Source of the DNA: an uncultured Pelagibacteraceae bacterium
GTDB taxonomy: Bacteria; Pseudomonadota; Alphaproteobacteria; Pelagibacterales; Pelagibacteraceae
NCBI GenBank assembly: GCA_902535255.1
Contig: CACASQ010000006.1
Coordinates: 1-39,701 of the forward strand
Direction: 5' to 3'
Length of the DNA: 39,701 nt
Below the pieces are notes generated by a model. That model did no database searches, had not been told where the DNA came from, and was given only the letters and a program-made list of their open reading frames with translations. Shown piece by piece: positions 15,846 through 24,476 of the stretch. Each line of letters begins with the position of its first letter. The first letter of the stretch is position 1. A program made the translations under genes and the position numbers.

Positions 15846-17258
15846 ATGGAAAAAAAAGCAAAAATTATAGCTACTCTAGGTCCAGCAATTTACAGCGAAA
15901 ATAAGTTAAAAACGCTAGTAGAGCTTGGTGTAGATGCTTTTAGAATTAACTTTAGTCATAACACTATTGGAATTAGTAGAATTATTTCTAAAATTCGGAA
16001 AATAGAGAAAAAAATCGGGAAGAAATTATCCCTTATTGCTGATCTCCAAGGTGTAAAGTTAAGAATAGGTAAAATTAAAAATGAAAATCAAAGAATAAAA
16101 TTTAATCAAATATTTACATTTGATAATAATAAAAATCTTGGTGACCATTCTAGAATTAATTTTCCTTATCCTGCAATTCTAAAAAAATTAAAAATAGGTA
16201 GTAAGATTTTAATCGATGACGGAAAGTATTTGTTTTCTGTTATTAGTAAAAAAGGTAACTCGATTACTACGAAATGTCGAAGCCAAAATTGTGTTCTCAG
16301 CAGTAATAAAAGTTTTCATGTTCCTAATTTAGATATGACTTTTAATAAATTAACTTTAAAAGATAAACAAGATATAAAAACTGCAATTAAACTTGGTTGT
16401 AATTGGATTGCGTTATCATATTTGCAAAATGAAAAATTAATTCTTGAAACTAGAAAATTAATCAAAAAAGATATGGGTATTATATCCAAAATTGAAAATA
16501 AACATGCACTTAAAAATATAAAAAAAATTATTCAAGCTACAGACTCAATTATGATCGCTCGTGGTGATTTAGCTATTGATATCGGGCATAGTGAAGTACC
16601 AAAAGTACAATTAAGTTTAATAAAAAAATGTTCTCAATTTTCAAAATCTGTAATTGTCGCGACTCAGATGCTAGAAAGTATGATTGAGAATAATACTGCA
16701 ACACGAGCCGAAATAAATGATATTGCTACAGCAATCTTTCAAGGTGCAGACACAGTAATGCTATCAGCTGAAGCAGCTATTGGCAAATTTCCTACTCAAG
16801 CTGTATCTACAATGACTGAAACAATACTTTCTACTGAAAAATATAAAAGAGAACATATAGAAGATTTTAAAAATTCTATAATAGCAAATAAAGATCCGGT
16901 TAAATCAATTCTTCTTTCTGTAAAAGACATGGCGTACAATTCAAATGTTAAGGCTATAATAGTATTTTCAAATTCTGGAAAGTCAGCTAAGCTTGTTTCA
17001 GCTATGCGTCCTGCAGCAAAAATAGTGACAATTTCCCCTAACATAAATGTCAGTAGACAAGTTTCTCTTCTTTGGGGCGTTCAATCTATTAATAGTAGAG
17101 ATGCCAACGGATGGAAAGATATGATGTCTATTTCAAAAGAAATCATAAAAAAATTAAAATTTATTAAAAAAAACGATTTTGTTGTTATCACAGCAGGTTT
17201 GCCCTTCGGTAAAGCTGGTATGACTAATATGGTTAGGCTTTATAAAGTAGGTACGTAA
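15846..17258 (+). CDS. pyk: Pyruvate kinase
   Basis: A 470-residue enzyme that makes pyruvate and ATP from phosphoenolpyruvate. Present are KIIATLGPA, the substrate-site RINFSH, ISKIENKHAL, IMIARGDLAIDIG, and ATQMLESMIENNTATRAEINDIATAIFQGADTVMLSAE, which holds the catalytic and metal-binding core. The C-terminal domain (residues about 345-470) carries the regulatory fold. In the usual DLQGPK motif the proline is replaced by valine (DLQGVKLR). It overlaps the next small gene as TAATG. Together with pfk it points to a working Embden-Meyerhof pathway, which many SAR11 lack. Confidence 0.93.
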   Translation: MEKKAKIIATLGPAIYSENKLKTLVELGVDAFRINFSHNTIGISRIISKIRKIEKKIGKKLSLIADLQGVKLRIGKIKNENQRIKFNQIFTFDNNKNLGDHSRINFPYPAILKKLKIGSKILIDDGKYLFSVISKKGNSITTKCRSQNCVLSSNKSFHVPNLDMTFNKLTLKDKQDIKTAIKLGCNWIALSYLQNEKLILETRKLIKKDMGIISKIENKHALKNIKKIIQATDSIMIARGDLAIDIGHSEVPKVQLSLIKKCSQFSKSVIVATQMLESMIENNTATRAEINDIATAIFQGADTVMLSAEAAIGKFPTQAVSTMTETILSTEKYKREHIEDFKNSIIANKDPVKSILLSVKDMAYNSNVKAIIVFSNSGKSAKLVSAMRPAAKIVTISPNINVSRQVSLLWGVQSINSRDANGWKDMMSISKEIIKKLKFIKKNDFVVITAGLPFGKAGMTNMVRLYKVGT

Positions 17259-17431
17259 TGGAAGATAATTATAGTATCGATGAAATTTTATCAGCAGTTG
17301 ACGATCTTCAAAATATAAGCAGAGACAAAGATAAAAAAAATTTAAAAGAAACTTCAATTGAATTTGATAATTCAAATATTCCTAAAAATACACTTAGATT
17401 GATTGAAGAAGCTGAGAAATCAAAAAATTAA
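17258..17431 (+). CDS. Small acidic protein downstream of pyk
   Basis: A 57-residue frame starts at the TAATG overlap with the pyk stop and ends 4 bases inside the convergent gap gene. The sequence begins MEDNYSIDEILSAVDDLQNI, continues through a lysine-rich middle and ends with a probable helix, NTLRLIEEAEKSKN. It is acidic at both ends and has no signal or membrane segment. The opening faintly recalls the SMEDILASI start of PopZ-like proteins, but the C-terminal PopZ region is missing. I therefore assign no function. The tight coupling to pyk supports a real gene. Confidence 0.55.
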   Translation: MEDNYSIDEILSAVDDLQNISRDKDKKNLKETSIEFDNSNIPKNTLRLIEEAEKSKN

Positions 17432-18432
17432 ATTAACCCAGATATCTGAATAGCCGTATCACACATCCTGTTAGAAAATCCCCATTCGTTATCATACCAA
17501 GAGAGAACTCTGCTAAATTTTCCTTTAATAACTTGGGTTTGAGTTACGTCAAATATTGAGCTATGAGGATTGTGATTAAAATCTTTTGATACTAAAGGTT
17601 TTTTGTTTACATCTAAGATTCCTTTTAAATCTCCTTTTGCAGCGTTTGTCATAGCTTCATTAATACTTTCAGCTGAAACTTCTTTATCAGTAACTAATGT
17701 TAAATCAATTAATGAAACATTTGGTGTCGGAACTCTTATAGCCGTTCCATCTAACTTACCTTTTAAACTCGGCAACACTAGACTCATTGCCTTGGCTGCT
17801 CCTGTCGATGTAGGTATCATTGCTCCTTCCGTAGAACGAGCTCTTCTTAAATCTTTATGCAATGTATCTAAAAGTTTTTGATCGCCTGTGTAACTATGAA
17901 TTGTAGTCATATAGCCATAACTTATACCAAAGTTTTTTTCTAAAACCATTGCAACTGGCGCTAAGCAATTTGTAGTGCATGAACCGTTAGAAATAATATT
18001 GTGCTCTTTTTTTAAATCTTTACTATTAACACCTTGTACAATCGTAAAATCTACTTCTTTACCAGGAGCAGAAATTACTACTTTTTTTGCTCCACCTTTA
18101 AAGTGTTTTTCTGCTGAAGACTTATCTAAAAAAATACCTGTACATTCTAACACTACCTCAGCACCTACTTTTCCCCAAGATATATTAGCTGGATCCTTTT
18201 CTGCAAAAACTTTTATTACTTGATTACCTATTTTAAAACCGTCTTTAGAAGTCTGAATTTCTTCATTAATGATACCATGGGTGCTATCATATTTAATTAA
18301 GTGAGCATTAGTTTCTATTGATCCTAAATCGTTAATCGCAACAACTTGAATTTTATTTTTATAATTCTCTAAAATAGCTCTTAAAATTAATCTACCTATT
18401 CTCCCAAAACCATTAATTCCAATTTTTACCAT
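17428..18432 (-). CDS. gap: Glyceraldehyde-3-phosphate dehydrogenase (type I)
   Basis: A 334-residue enzyme that oxidises glyceraldehyde 3-phosphate to 1,3-bisphosphoglycerate with NAD. It has the N-terminal GINGFGRIGR, Asp35 in AINDLG favouring NAD, the catalytic C152 in SNGSCTTNCLAPV, and the C-terminal WYDNEWGFSNRM. It starts only five bases after glpU, so it appears to be the last gene of the glycerol transport operon. It is not followed by pgk, as is usual in many bacteria. This position links glycerol uptake with lower glycolysis. Confidence 0.95.
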   Translation of the reverse strand: MVKIGINGFGRIGRLILRAILENYKNKIQVVAINDLGSIETNAHLIKYDSTHGIINEEIQTSKDGFKIGNQVIKVFAEKDPANISWGKVGAEVVLECTGIFLDKSSAEKHFKGGAKKVVISAPGKEVDFTIVQGVNSKDLKKEHNIISNGSCTTNCLAPVAMVLEKNFGISYGYMTTIHSYTGDQKLLDTLHKDLRRARSTEGAMIPTSTGAAKAMSLVLPSLKGKLDGTAIRVPTPNVSLIDLTLVTDKEVSAESINEAMTNAAKGDLKGILDVNKKPLVSKDFNHNPHSSIFDVTQTQVIKGKFSRVLSWYDNEWGFSNRMCDTAIQISGLI

Positions 18433-18437
18433 ATATT

Positions 18438-18794
18438 TTATACGTATTTAAATACTAGTACGAAATAAGCAACACAAATAATTGTTGCTATCCACAATAA
18501 ACTTCCAACTAAACCTAACCAAGCTAAGTGAATAAATGCACTCCCTAACAAAGATACAAAAAGCCTATCGCCCCTAGTTGTATCTAATCCTAAAATTCCT
18601 TTTCTTGGAGATCCGCCAGGTACTTTTTTTTCCCAAAAATACATGACAGATATACATAATGCTATAAAAATAAAAAAACTTGCTGTAGGCCACGTCCAAG
18701 CCATCCAAGTTATAAAGTCAAAATCAAAAAGACCTTTTTCTTTTGGTTGACCCACATTTGACCAACTAGATGCATTTAAATTTGTAAAAATCAT
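18438..18794 (-). CDS. glpU: GlpU-like small membrane protein (DUF2160)
   Basis: A 118-residue inner-membrane protein with three hydrophobic segments (around residues 27-50, 78-97 and 98-117) and the polar loop KKVPGGSPRKGILGLDTTRGDR. These features match DUF2160, the GlpU protein of the Rhizobium glycerol importer operon, whose exact function is unknown. It overlaps glpQ as ATGA and lies five bases before gap. It may be an accessory subunit or assembly factor of the importer. The name rests on operon position and resemblance. Confidence 0.8.
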   Translation of the reverse strand: MIFTNLNASSWSNVGQPKEKGLFDFDFITWMAWTWPTASFFIFIALCISVMYFWEKKVPGGSPRKGILGLDTTRGDRLFVSLLGSAFIHLAWLGLVGSLLWIATIICVAYFVLVFKYV

Positions 18795-19591
18795 ACTCTT
18801 CCCATTGCAAATCCTTTTGCGATGTAATTTCTTACAAAGTAAATTACCACCGCACCTGGGATGATTGTCAAACTACCTGCTGCTGCTAATAAACCTAATT
18901 CATATCCTGATGTACTCGAGGTTCTTGTCATTATTGCTGCGATAGGTTTAGCAATAGTTGCAGTAAGAGTCTTTGCTAATAGCAATTCAACCCAAGAAAA
19001 CATAAAACAGAAAAACATGGTAATACCTATTCCTGCTGCTATTGTTGGAATAAAGATCTTAAAGAAAAATCTTCCAAAAGAATATCCATCGACATAAGCT
19101 GTTTCATCTAATTCTTTTGGAACAGCTGACATAAATCCCTCTAATATCCAGACAGCTAAAGGTATATTAAAAAGGCAATGTGATAAAGCTATAGCAATGT
19201 GCGTATCAAATAAATTTACCGAAGAGTAAAATTGAAAAAATGGTAAAGCGAAAACAGCAGGCGGAGCCATTCTATTTGTTAACAACCAGAAAAATAAGTG
19301 TTTATCCCCTAAAAATTTATATCTAGAAAAAGCGTAAGCTGCCGGAAGTGCTGCGGATACAGAAATTATAGTATTAAAAACAGTATAAGTGATAGAGTTT
19401 ACGTAACCCATATACCAAGTGCTATCGGTAAAAATTGTTACATAATTTTCTAAAGTGAAATCTTTCGGCCATAAAGAGTAAACATTAATAATTTCAGTTG
19501 TTGTCTTAAAGGACATATTTAATAACCAATAAATCGGTAGCATTAAAAATATTATATAAATTGTAGGAACTAACCATTTAATTTTTTTCAT
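18791..19591 (-). CDS. glpQ: Glycerol ABC transporter, permease GlpQ
   Basis: A 266-residue permease of the carbohydrate-uptake-1 class (MalG/UgpE type) with six hydrophobic segments. The ATPase-contacting EAA loop reads ELDETAYVDGYSFGRFFFKI and continues into FIPTIAAGIG. It forms the membrane channel with GlpP. Start and stop overlap both neighbours as ATGA, so translation is coupled from glpP to glpU. This gene is unrelated to glpQ glycerophosphodiesterase, which shares the name. Confidence 0.88.
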   Translation of the reverse strand: MKKIKWLVPTIYIIFLMLPIYWLLNMSFKTTTEIINVYSLWPKDFTLENYVTIFTDSTWYMGYVNSITYTVFNTIISVSAALPAAYAFSRYKFLGDKHLFFWLLTNRMAPPAVFALPFFQFYSSVNLFDTHIAIALSHCLFNIPLAVWILEGFMSAVPKELDETAYVDGYSFGRFFFKIFIPTIAAGIGITMFFCFMFSWVELLLAKTLTATIAKPIAAIMTRTSSTSGYELGLLAAAGSLTIIPGAVVIYFVRNYIAKGFAMGRV

Positions 19592-20454
19592 GTCCGAGCC
19601 TCATTTTTCATCATTAAGCTGTAAAAAATCCAGCATATTAATAGAACAATTAGAAAATAAATAAGTGACATCGCTGCAGCAGGTCCAAGATCAAATTGTC
19701 CTAAGGCCATTTTTACTAAATCTAAAGAAAGAAAGTTTGTTGCATTACCAGGTCCCCCACCAGTCAAAACAAAAGGTTCAGTATAAATCATGAAACTATC
19801 CATAAATCTTAAAAGTATTGCTAAAGTTAAAACTTTTTTCATTTTGGGAAGCTCTATGTATCTAAATATATCCCATCTACTAGCGCCATCAATTTCAGCT
19901 GCTTGATAATAAGCCGGTTGTATTGAATTCAAGCCGGCGTAAGATAGAAGCACTACTAAGGAAGTCCAATGCCAAACATCCATTAATACTGTTGTAAACC
20001 AAGCATCCCCACTTTGTTGTGTAAAGTTATAATCAAATCCAATCGAATTTAATGAATTCCCTAAAAAACCAATATCTGGGAGTGCAAATATATTCCACAT
20101 TGCTCCAACTACATTCCAAGGAATTAGTAATGGCATTGACATCAATATTAAACAGACTGGAACACCCCAACCTTTTTTAGGCATAGTCAATGCAATAAAT
20201 ATACCTAGAGGAAGCTGAATTAACAAAATTATAAAAGTAAATATAGCTTGCCTTCCTAAAGATGCATGAAATCTTTCAGAATGCAGAATTTCCTTAAACC
20301 ATCTAGTTCCTTCCCAGGCAAAAACATTACTTCCAAATGTTTCTTGAAATGAATAATTTACAACTGTCATCAATGGAACCGCTGCATTGAACGCAACGAG
20401 GACAAAAACAGGAATTACAAAATACCAGGCTTTTTGATTAAATGTTTTATTCAT
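19588..20454 (-). CDS. glpP: Glycerol ABC transporter, permease GlpP
   Basis: A 288-residue permease of the MalF/UgpA type. Six hydrophobic segments are visible, starting with AWYFVIPVFVLVAFNAAVPL. The EAA loop is YYQAAEIDGASRWDIFRYI followed by ELPKMKKVL. It pairs with GlpQ in the inner membrane. Its ATG overlaps the glpT stop (TAATG), and its stop overlaps glpQ (ATGA). UgpA-like sugar permeases are similar, but the flanking glpU, glpV and glpK genes favour glycerol. Confidence 0.88.
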   Translation of the reverse strand: MNKTFNQKAWYFVIPVFVLVAFNAAVPLMTVVNYSFQETFGSNVFAWEGTRWFKEILHSERFHASLGRQAIFTFIILLIQLPLGIFIALTMPKKGWGVPVCLILMSMPLLIPWNVVGAMWNIFALPDIGFLGNSLNSIGFDYNFTQQSGDAWFTTVLMDVWHWTSLVVLLSYAGLNSIQPAYYQAAEIDGASRWDIFRYIELPKMKKVLTLAILLRFMDSFMIYTEPFVLTGGGPGNATNFLSLDLVKMALGQFDLGPAAAMSLIYFLIVLLICWIFYSLMMKNEART

Positions 20455-21518
20455 TATTCAATTATCCAGTTGTCTCCATATGCATATGTATATTTTTGAT
20501 CAAAAGAAATATGTGCGCTACCAGTTGGTATTTCAGTAGAGGCACTAGCCAAGACTTTAATATTGCCACTTTTGCATTCGGTGTCGACTACTTTATGTCT
20601 ACCTGTATCACTAACTCTTTTAATCTTTACTTGAATTCCGTCATTTGAAAAATTAATAAATTCTGGTCTTATACCTACCTGTGTCTTGCTAAAGTTCGTT
20701 TTTTTTATTCTAGTATTTGTAGGTAATACTTTTCCTTCAAAATTTATTTGACCATTCTTAATTTCACAAGGAAGAATGTTCATTCCTGGTGACCCTATAA
20801 AATGACCAACAAAAGTATGTTTTGGTTTTTCAAATAATTCCACAGGTGTTCCAGTTTGTACAATCTGTCCTTCATGCATCACAACAACTTGATCCGCGAA
20901 TGTTAATGCTTCTATTTGATCGTGGGTTACATAAATCATAGTACGATTGATTTTTTGATGTAATTCTTTTAATTTTGATCTTAAAACCCATTTTAAATGT
21001 GGGTCAATTACCGTCAAAGGTTCGTCAAACATAATTACATTTACATCTGATCTAACAAGTCCTCGTCCTAGAGAAATTTTTTGTTTCCCATCTGCTGTCA
21101 ATCCGGATGCTCTATTATTTAATGTAGAGCTTAGTTCTAACATTTCAGCAATTTCTTTAACCTTACTGTCGATTTCAATATCTGATAAACCTCTATTTTT
21201 TAAGGGAAATGCTAAATTATCATAAACAGTCATGGTGTCATAAATGACTGGAAATTGAAAAATTTGTGCAATATCTCTTTCAACTGGATTAAGCGTTGTT
21301 ACATCTTTATCATCAAATAATATTTCGCCTTCAGTTGGTTTTAATAAGCCAGATATAATATTTAATAAAGTTGTTTTTCCACAACCTGAAGGTCCTAATA
21401 ATGCATAAGCTCCTCCATCTTTCCAATCAATGTCAACTCCTCTTAGGGCCCAATCGGAATCATTATTTTGATTGGCTAAATAACTATGACTTAGTTTTTT
21501 TAAAGTAATCTTAGCCAT
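20454..21518 (-). CDS. glpT: Glycerol ABC transporter, ATP-binding protein GlpT
   Basis: One of two ATPases of the importer, 354 residues from the chosen start. The frame is open back to 21560, but the ATG at 21518 (MAKITLKKL) starts the domain and overlaps glpS by only 8 bases. Walker A GPSGCGKT (42-49), Walker B VIMFDEP with its catalytic Glu, and the switch histidine H199 (YVTHDQ) are intact. The signature is not LSGGQ but LTADGK (140-145), so this subunit cannot supply a normal signature to its partner. A TOBE-like domain follows (VGIRPEFINF). It is unrelated to the GlpT G3P antiporter. Confidence 0.88.
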   Translation of the reverse strand: MAKITLKKLSHSYLANQNNDSDWALRGVDIDWKDGGAYALLGPSGCGKTTLLNIISGLLKPTEGEILFDDKDVTTLNPVERDIAQIFQFPVIYDTMTVYDNLAFPLKNRGLSDIEIDSKVKEIAEMLELSSTLNNRASGLTADGKQKISLGRGLVRSDVNVIMFDEPLTVIDPHLKWVLRSKLKELHQKINRTMIYVTHDQIEALTFADQVVVMHEGQIVQTGTPVELFEKPKHTFVGHFIGSPGMNILPCEIKNGQINFEGKVLPTNTRIKKTNFSKTQVGIRPEFINFSNDGIQVKIKRVSDTGRHKVVDTECKSGNIKVLASASTEIPTGSAHISFDQKYTYAYGDNWIIE

Positions 21519-22575
21519 GATTAACCAATCTGTTGTTTTGATCAAAATATAAAAATTCATCTACATTCATATGTAATTTTGTATCCTCACCAATATTTCT
21601 TTGTTGGATGCCATTCGATAAAGAAACCCAATTTAATTTTCCATTAGTAAAATGGATTAAGCTTTCTGATCCAGAAAGTTCAGAAATTAAAACTTTCCCA
21701 TTAATTTCAACTGAATTACTACCTTCTTTATAAGTTGTTATATTGTGAGGTCTGATACCAATTTTATAATTTCCGTCTTTTATATTTACATTTGATTTCC
21801 ACTGGACATTATTATCAACTAATTTAAAATTATCTCCAGACTTTGTAATTTCAGCAATATTCATTGGAGGGTCACTAAATACTTTGGCAGAAGTTAAATT
21901 GTCAGGTTTATTATAAACATCTAAAGTTTTTCCATACTGAACGACATTCCCTTCTAATAATGTTGCAGTATTACCTCCTATCATAAGCGCATCAAGAGGT
22001 TCAGTTGTTGCATAAACAACAATGCAATCTCTGTCTTCAAATAGCTTTGGTAATTCTTCTCTAAGTTCTTCACGTAACTTAAAATCCAAATTAGCTAAAG
22101 GTTCATCTAATAATATCAGATCAGAATCTTTGACTAAGGCTCTAGCTAAGGCGGTTCTTTGTTGTTGGCCACCAGATAATTCATCCGGTTTTTTATTAAG
22201 CATTGCAGATAATTTTAAAAGCTCTGCAACTTTACCTACTCTTTGTTTAATTTCATCGGAATTAATTCCTGTAATTTTTAAAGGTGATGCAATATTATCA
22301 AAAACAGTAAAATTAGGATAATTAATAAATTGCTGGTAAACCATTGAACAATTTCTTTTTTGAACTTCTTTACCTGTCACATTTTCTCCGTTAAACCAAA
22401 TTTCTCCTGAAGTTGGTTTGTCTAAACCGGCCATAATTTGCATTAATGTTGTTTTACCAGCTAAAGTAGATCCTAATAAAACATTAATAGTATTTTTTTC
22501 TAATTTTAAATTTGTAGAATATATATGAGTTTCTATTCCAACTTTTTTTTCAACTTCTTTTAATTCTAAACTCAT
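21511..22575 (-). CDS. glpS: Glycerol ABC transporter, ATP-binding protein GlpS
   Basis: The second ATPase, 354 residues. Walker A is GSTLAGKT (35-42), the signature LSGGQQQR (133-140) is canonical, and Walker B LILLDEP keeps its Glu. The switch-loop histidine is replaced: YVTHDQ of the family reads YATTEP here, with T191 at the His position. The C-terminal TOBE-like domain contains IGIRPHNIT. It follows the hairpin after glpV and overlaps glpT by 8 bases. Its defect complements that of GlpT, so the pair should have one normal and one inactive ATP site. Confidence 0.88.
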   Translation of the reverse strand: MSLELKEVEKKVGIETHIYSTNLKLEKNTINVLLGSTLAGKTTLMQIMAGLDKPTSGEIWFNGENVTGKEVQKRNCSMVYQQFINYPNFTVFDNIASPLKITGINSDEIKQRVGKVAELLKLSAMLNKKPDELSGGQQQRTALARALVKDSDLILLDEPLANLDFKLREELREELPKLFEDRDCIVVYATTEPLDALMIGGNTATLLEGNVVQYGKTLDVYNKPDNLTSAKVFSDPPMNIAEITKSGDNFKLVDNNVQWKSNVNIKDGNYKIGIRPHNITTYKEGSNSVEINGKVLISELSGSESLIHFTNGKLNWVSLSNGIQQRNIGEDTKLHMNVDEFLYFDQNNRLVNHG

Positions 22576-22592
22576 ATTTGTAATTTGGTTTT

Positions 22593-22621
22593 AAAAAAAG
22601 GGGGCAAAATTGCCCCCTTTT
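22593..22621 (-). terminator. Strong hairpin with U-tract between glpV and glpS
   Basis: AAAAGGGGGC (22596-22605) pairs perfectly with GCCCCCTTTT (22612-22621) around a 6-base loop. A run of seven A's on the plus strand (22593-22599) gives the U-tract on the minus strand. The six G-C pairs stand out in this AT-rich DNA. It lies in the 66-base gap after glpV and probably ends or protects most glpV transcripts while some read through. Confidence 0.85.
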
Positions 22622-22641
22622 AAGATTTAGATTAACCTAAG

Positions 22642-24372
22642 TTATTTCCAAGCGTCTTTAAATGCTACGGTTTTACCTTTAGGTTTCTCATTAACTTTAG
22701 CCTTTGGCGAACCTTTTTGATTTAACCAATAAGAAGCTTCTCTTGGTTTGTTAAGTCTAGGTCCACATCCACCGTAAGCGTTACTACCTTTATCAGCAGC
22801 TTCCATACGAGACATAACTAAGTCCATCTCATCTGCAAGACGATCCATAGTTTGTTGTGGAGTAAATGTGCCAGAGTTTACCTCTCCGATATGCTGCCAC
22901 CATAATTGTGCTAGCTTCGGATAATCTGGAACGTTGACACCTGTTGGTGACCAAACATTTCTGTTTTTTGATCTGTAGAACTCTACAAGTCCACCAAGCT
23001 CCGGTGCTCTCTTTGTAAAGTGTTTGTGATTAATTGTACTTTTTCTCACAAATGTAATACCAACATCAGCTTTTTTAAGAGATACTGTTTTTGAAACAGC
23101 AAATTGAGCGTACAACCATGCAGCTTTTCTTCTCTCAACGTCAGTAGACTTAAATAAAGTCCATGATCCAACGTCTTGATAACCAAGCTTCATGCCTTGT
23201 TCCCAATATGGTCCTTTTGGCGAAGGTCCCATTCTCCATAGTGGCATACCGTTTGCATCAACAACTTTATTATTAGGATCTTTTCCTACTAAAGATGCTG
23301 TGAAAGCCGTGTACCAGAAAATTTGCTGAGCAACGTTTCCTGAAGATAGTGACGGTAGAGACTGATAGAAGTCCATTGCCGCAGCTCCTGGAGGCGCATA
23401 TTGTCTTAACCACTCATCCCATTTTCTAATAGCGTATACAGCAGCGGGGCCGTTTGTAGCTCCACCTCTTGATACGTTAGCACCTACTGGGTTACAAGAA
23501 CCAGGCTCCATTCGAATTCCCCACTCATCTACTGGAACTCCGTTTGGTAATCCTTTACTTCCTGCGCCAGCCATTGATAACCACGCATCAGTCATTCTCC
23601 ATCCTAAATCTGGAGCTCTTTTACCGTAGTCCATGTGACCGTATATTCTTACACCATCAATTTCTTTAACATCTTCTGAAAAGAATTTAGCTATATCTTC
23701 ATATGCAGACCAGTTTACTGGTACTCCTAAATCATAACCATATTTTTTCTTAAATGCTTTTTGAATTTCAGGTCTATCAAACCAGTCTTTTCTAAACCAA
23801 TAAAGGTTAGCAAATTGTTGGTCTGGTAGTTGATAAAGATTTCCATCAGGACCCGTAGTAAATTGAAGTCCTATGAAGTCATCTAAATCCAACATTGGAT
23901 TAGTGACAGCTTTACCTTCACCTTTCATCCAGTCAGTTAAATTTACAGCTTGTTGCATACGCGCGTGCGTACCAATTAAGTCTGAGTCATTTACATACGC
24001 ATCGTAAATACTTACGTTCGTTTGCATTTGAGTTTGTACAGCCATTACCACATCACCTTCACCAATAATTTGGTGTTGGACTTTGATACCTGTTATCTCT
24101 TCAAACGCTTTTGTAAGAACCTTAGATTCATACACGTGAGTAGGTATTCCTTCAGATACTACTTTTAAAGACATTCCTTTGAATGGCTTAGCAGCATCGT
24201 GGAACCATTGTAGTTCTTTTTCTCTATCTTTTGCAGATAGAACTGAAAGACTAAATTCCCCATTTGACCATTTCTTAATTGCAGCCATATGACCGTCTGC
24301 AAATGCGCTAGAAATAGTTACGATTGAAAATGAAACAGCAACAGCAAAAATAGTTTTTAATGTTTTAATCAT
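22642..24372 (-). CDS. glpV: Glycerol ABC transporter, substrate-binding protein
   Basis: A large periplasmic solute-binding protein of family 1, 576 residues against about 430 for UgpB or MalE. The signal peptide MIKTLKTIFAVAVSFSIVTI... is cleaved near SSAFA. The long insert is rich in Trp, Gly and Pro (PGAAAMDFYQSLPSLSSGN) as in GlpV. I chose the ATG at 24372, preceded by an AGGGAA ribosome binding site, over one 12 bases upstream. The 104-base gap after glpK probably holds its promoter, though I see no clear boxes. Sugar-binding relatives exist; the operon argues for glycerol. Confidence 0.88.
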   Translation of the reverse strand: MIKTLKTIFAVAVSFSIVTISSAFADGHMAAIKKWSNGEFSLSVLSAKDREKELQWFHDAAKPFKGMSLKVVSEGIPTHVYESKVLTKAFEEITGIKVQHQIIGEGDVVMAVQTQMQTNVSIYDAYVNDSDLIGTHARMQQAVNLTDWMKGEGKAVTNPMLDLDDFIGLQFTTGPDGNLYQLPDQQFANLYWFRKDWFDRPEIQKAFKKKYGYDLGVPVNWSAYEDIAKFFSEDVKEIDGVRIYGHMDYGKRAPDLGWRMTDAWLSMAGAGSKGLPNGVPVDEWGIRMEPGSCNPVGANVSRGGATNGPAAVYAIRKWDEWLRQYAPPGAAAMDFYQSLPSLSSGNVAQQIFWYTAFTASLVGKDPNNKVVDANGMPLWRMGPSPKGPYWEQGMKLGYQDVGSWTLFKSTDVERRKAAWLYAQFAVSKTVSLKKADVGITFVRKSTINHKHFTKRAPELGGLVEFYRSKNRNVWSPTGVNVPDYPKLAQLWWQHIGEVNSGTFTPQQTMDRLADEMDLVMSRMEAADKGSNAYGGCGPRLNKPREASYWLNQKGSPKAKVNEKPKGKTVAFKDAWK

Positions 24373-24476
24373 TATTTCCCTCATTTGTTTGTTATTGTTT
24401 TTTTTAATAAATTATTGAAGCAAATATAGATAAAAAAGTACAGTGTTTATAATGGAATATTCAACCAAGAGATGTA

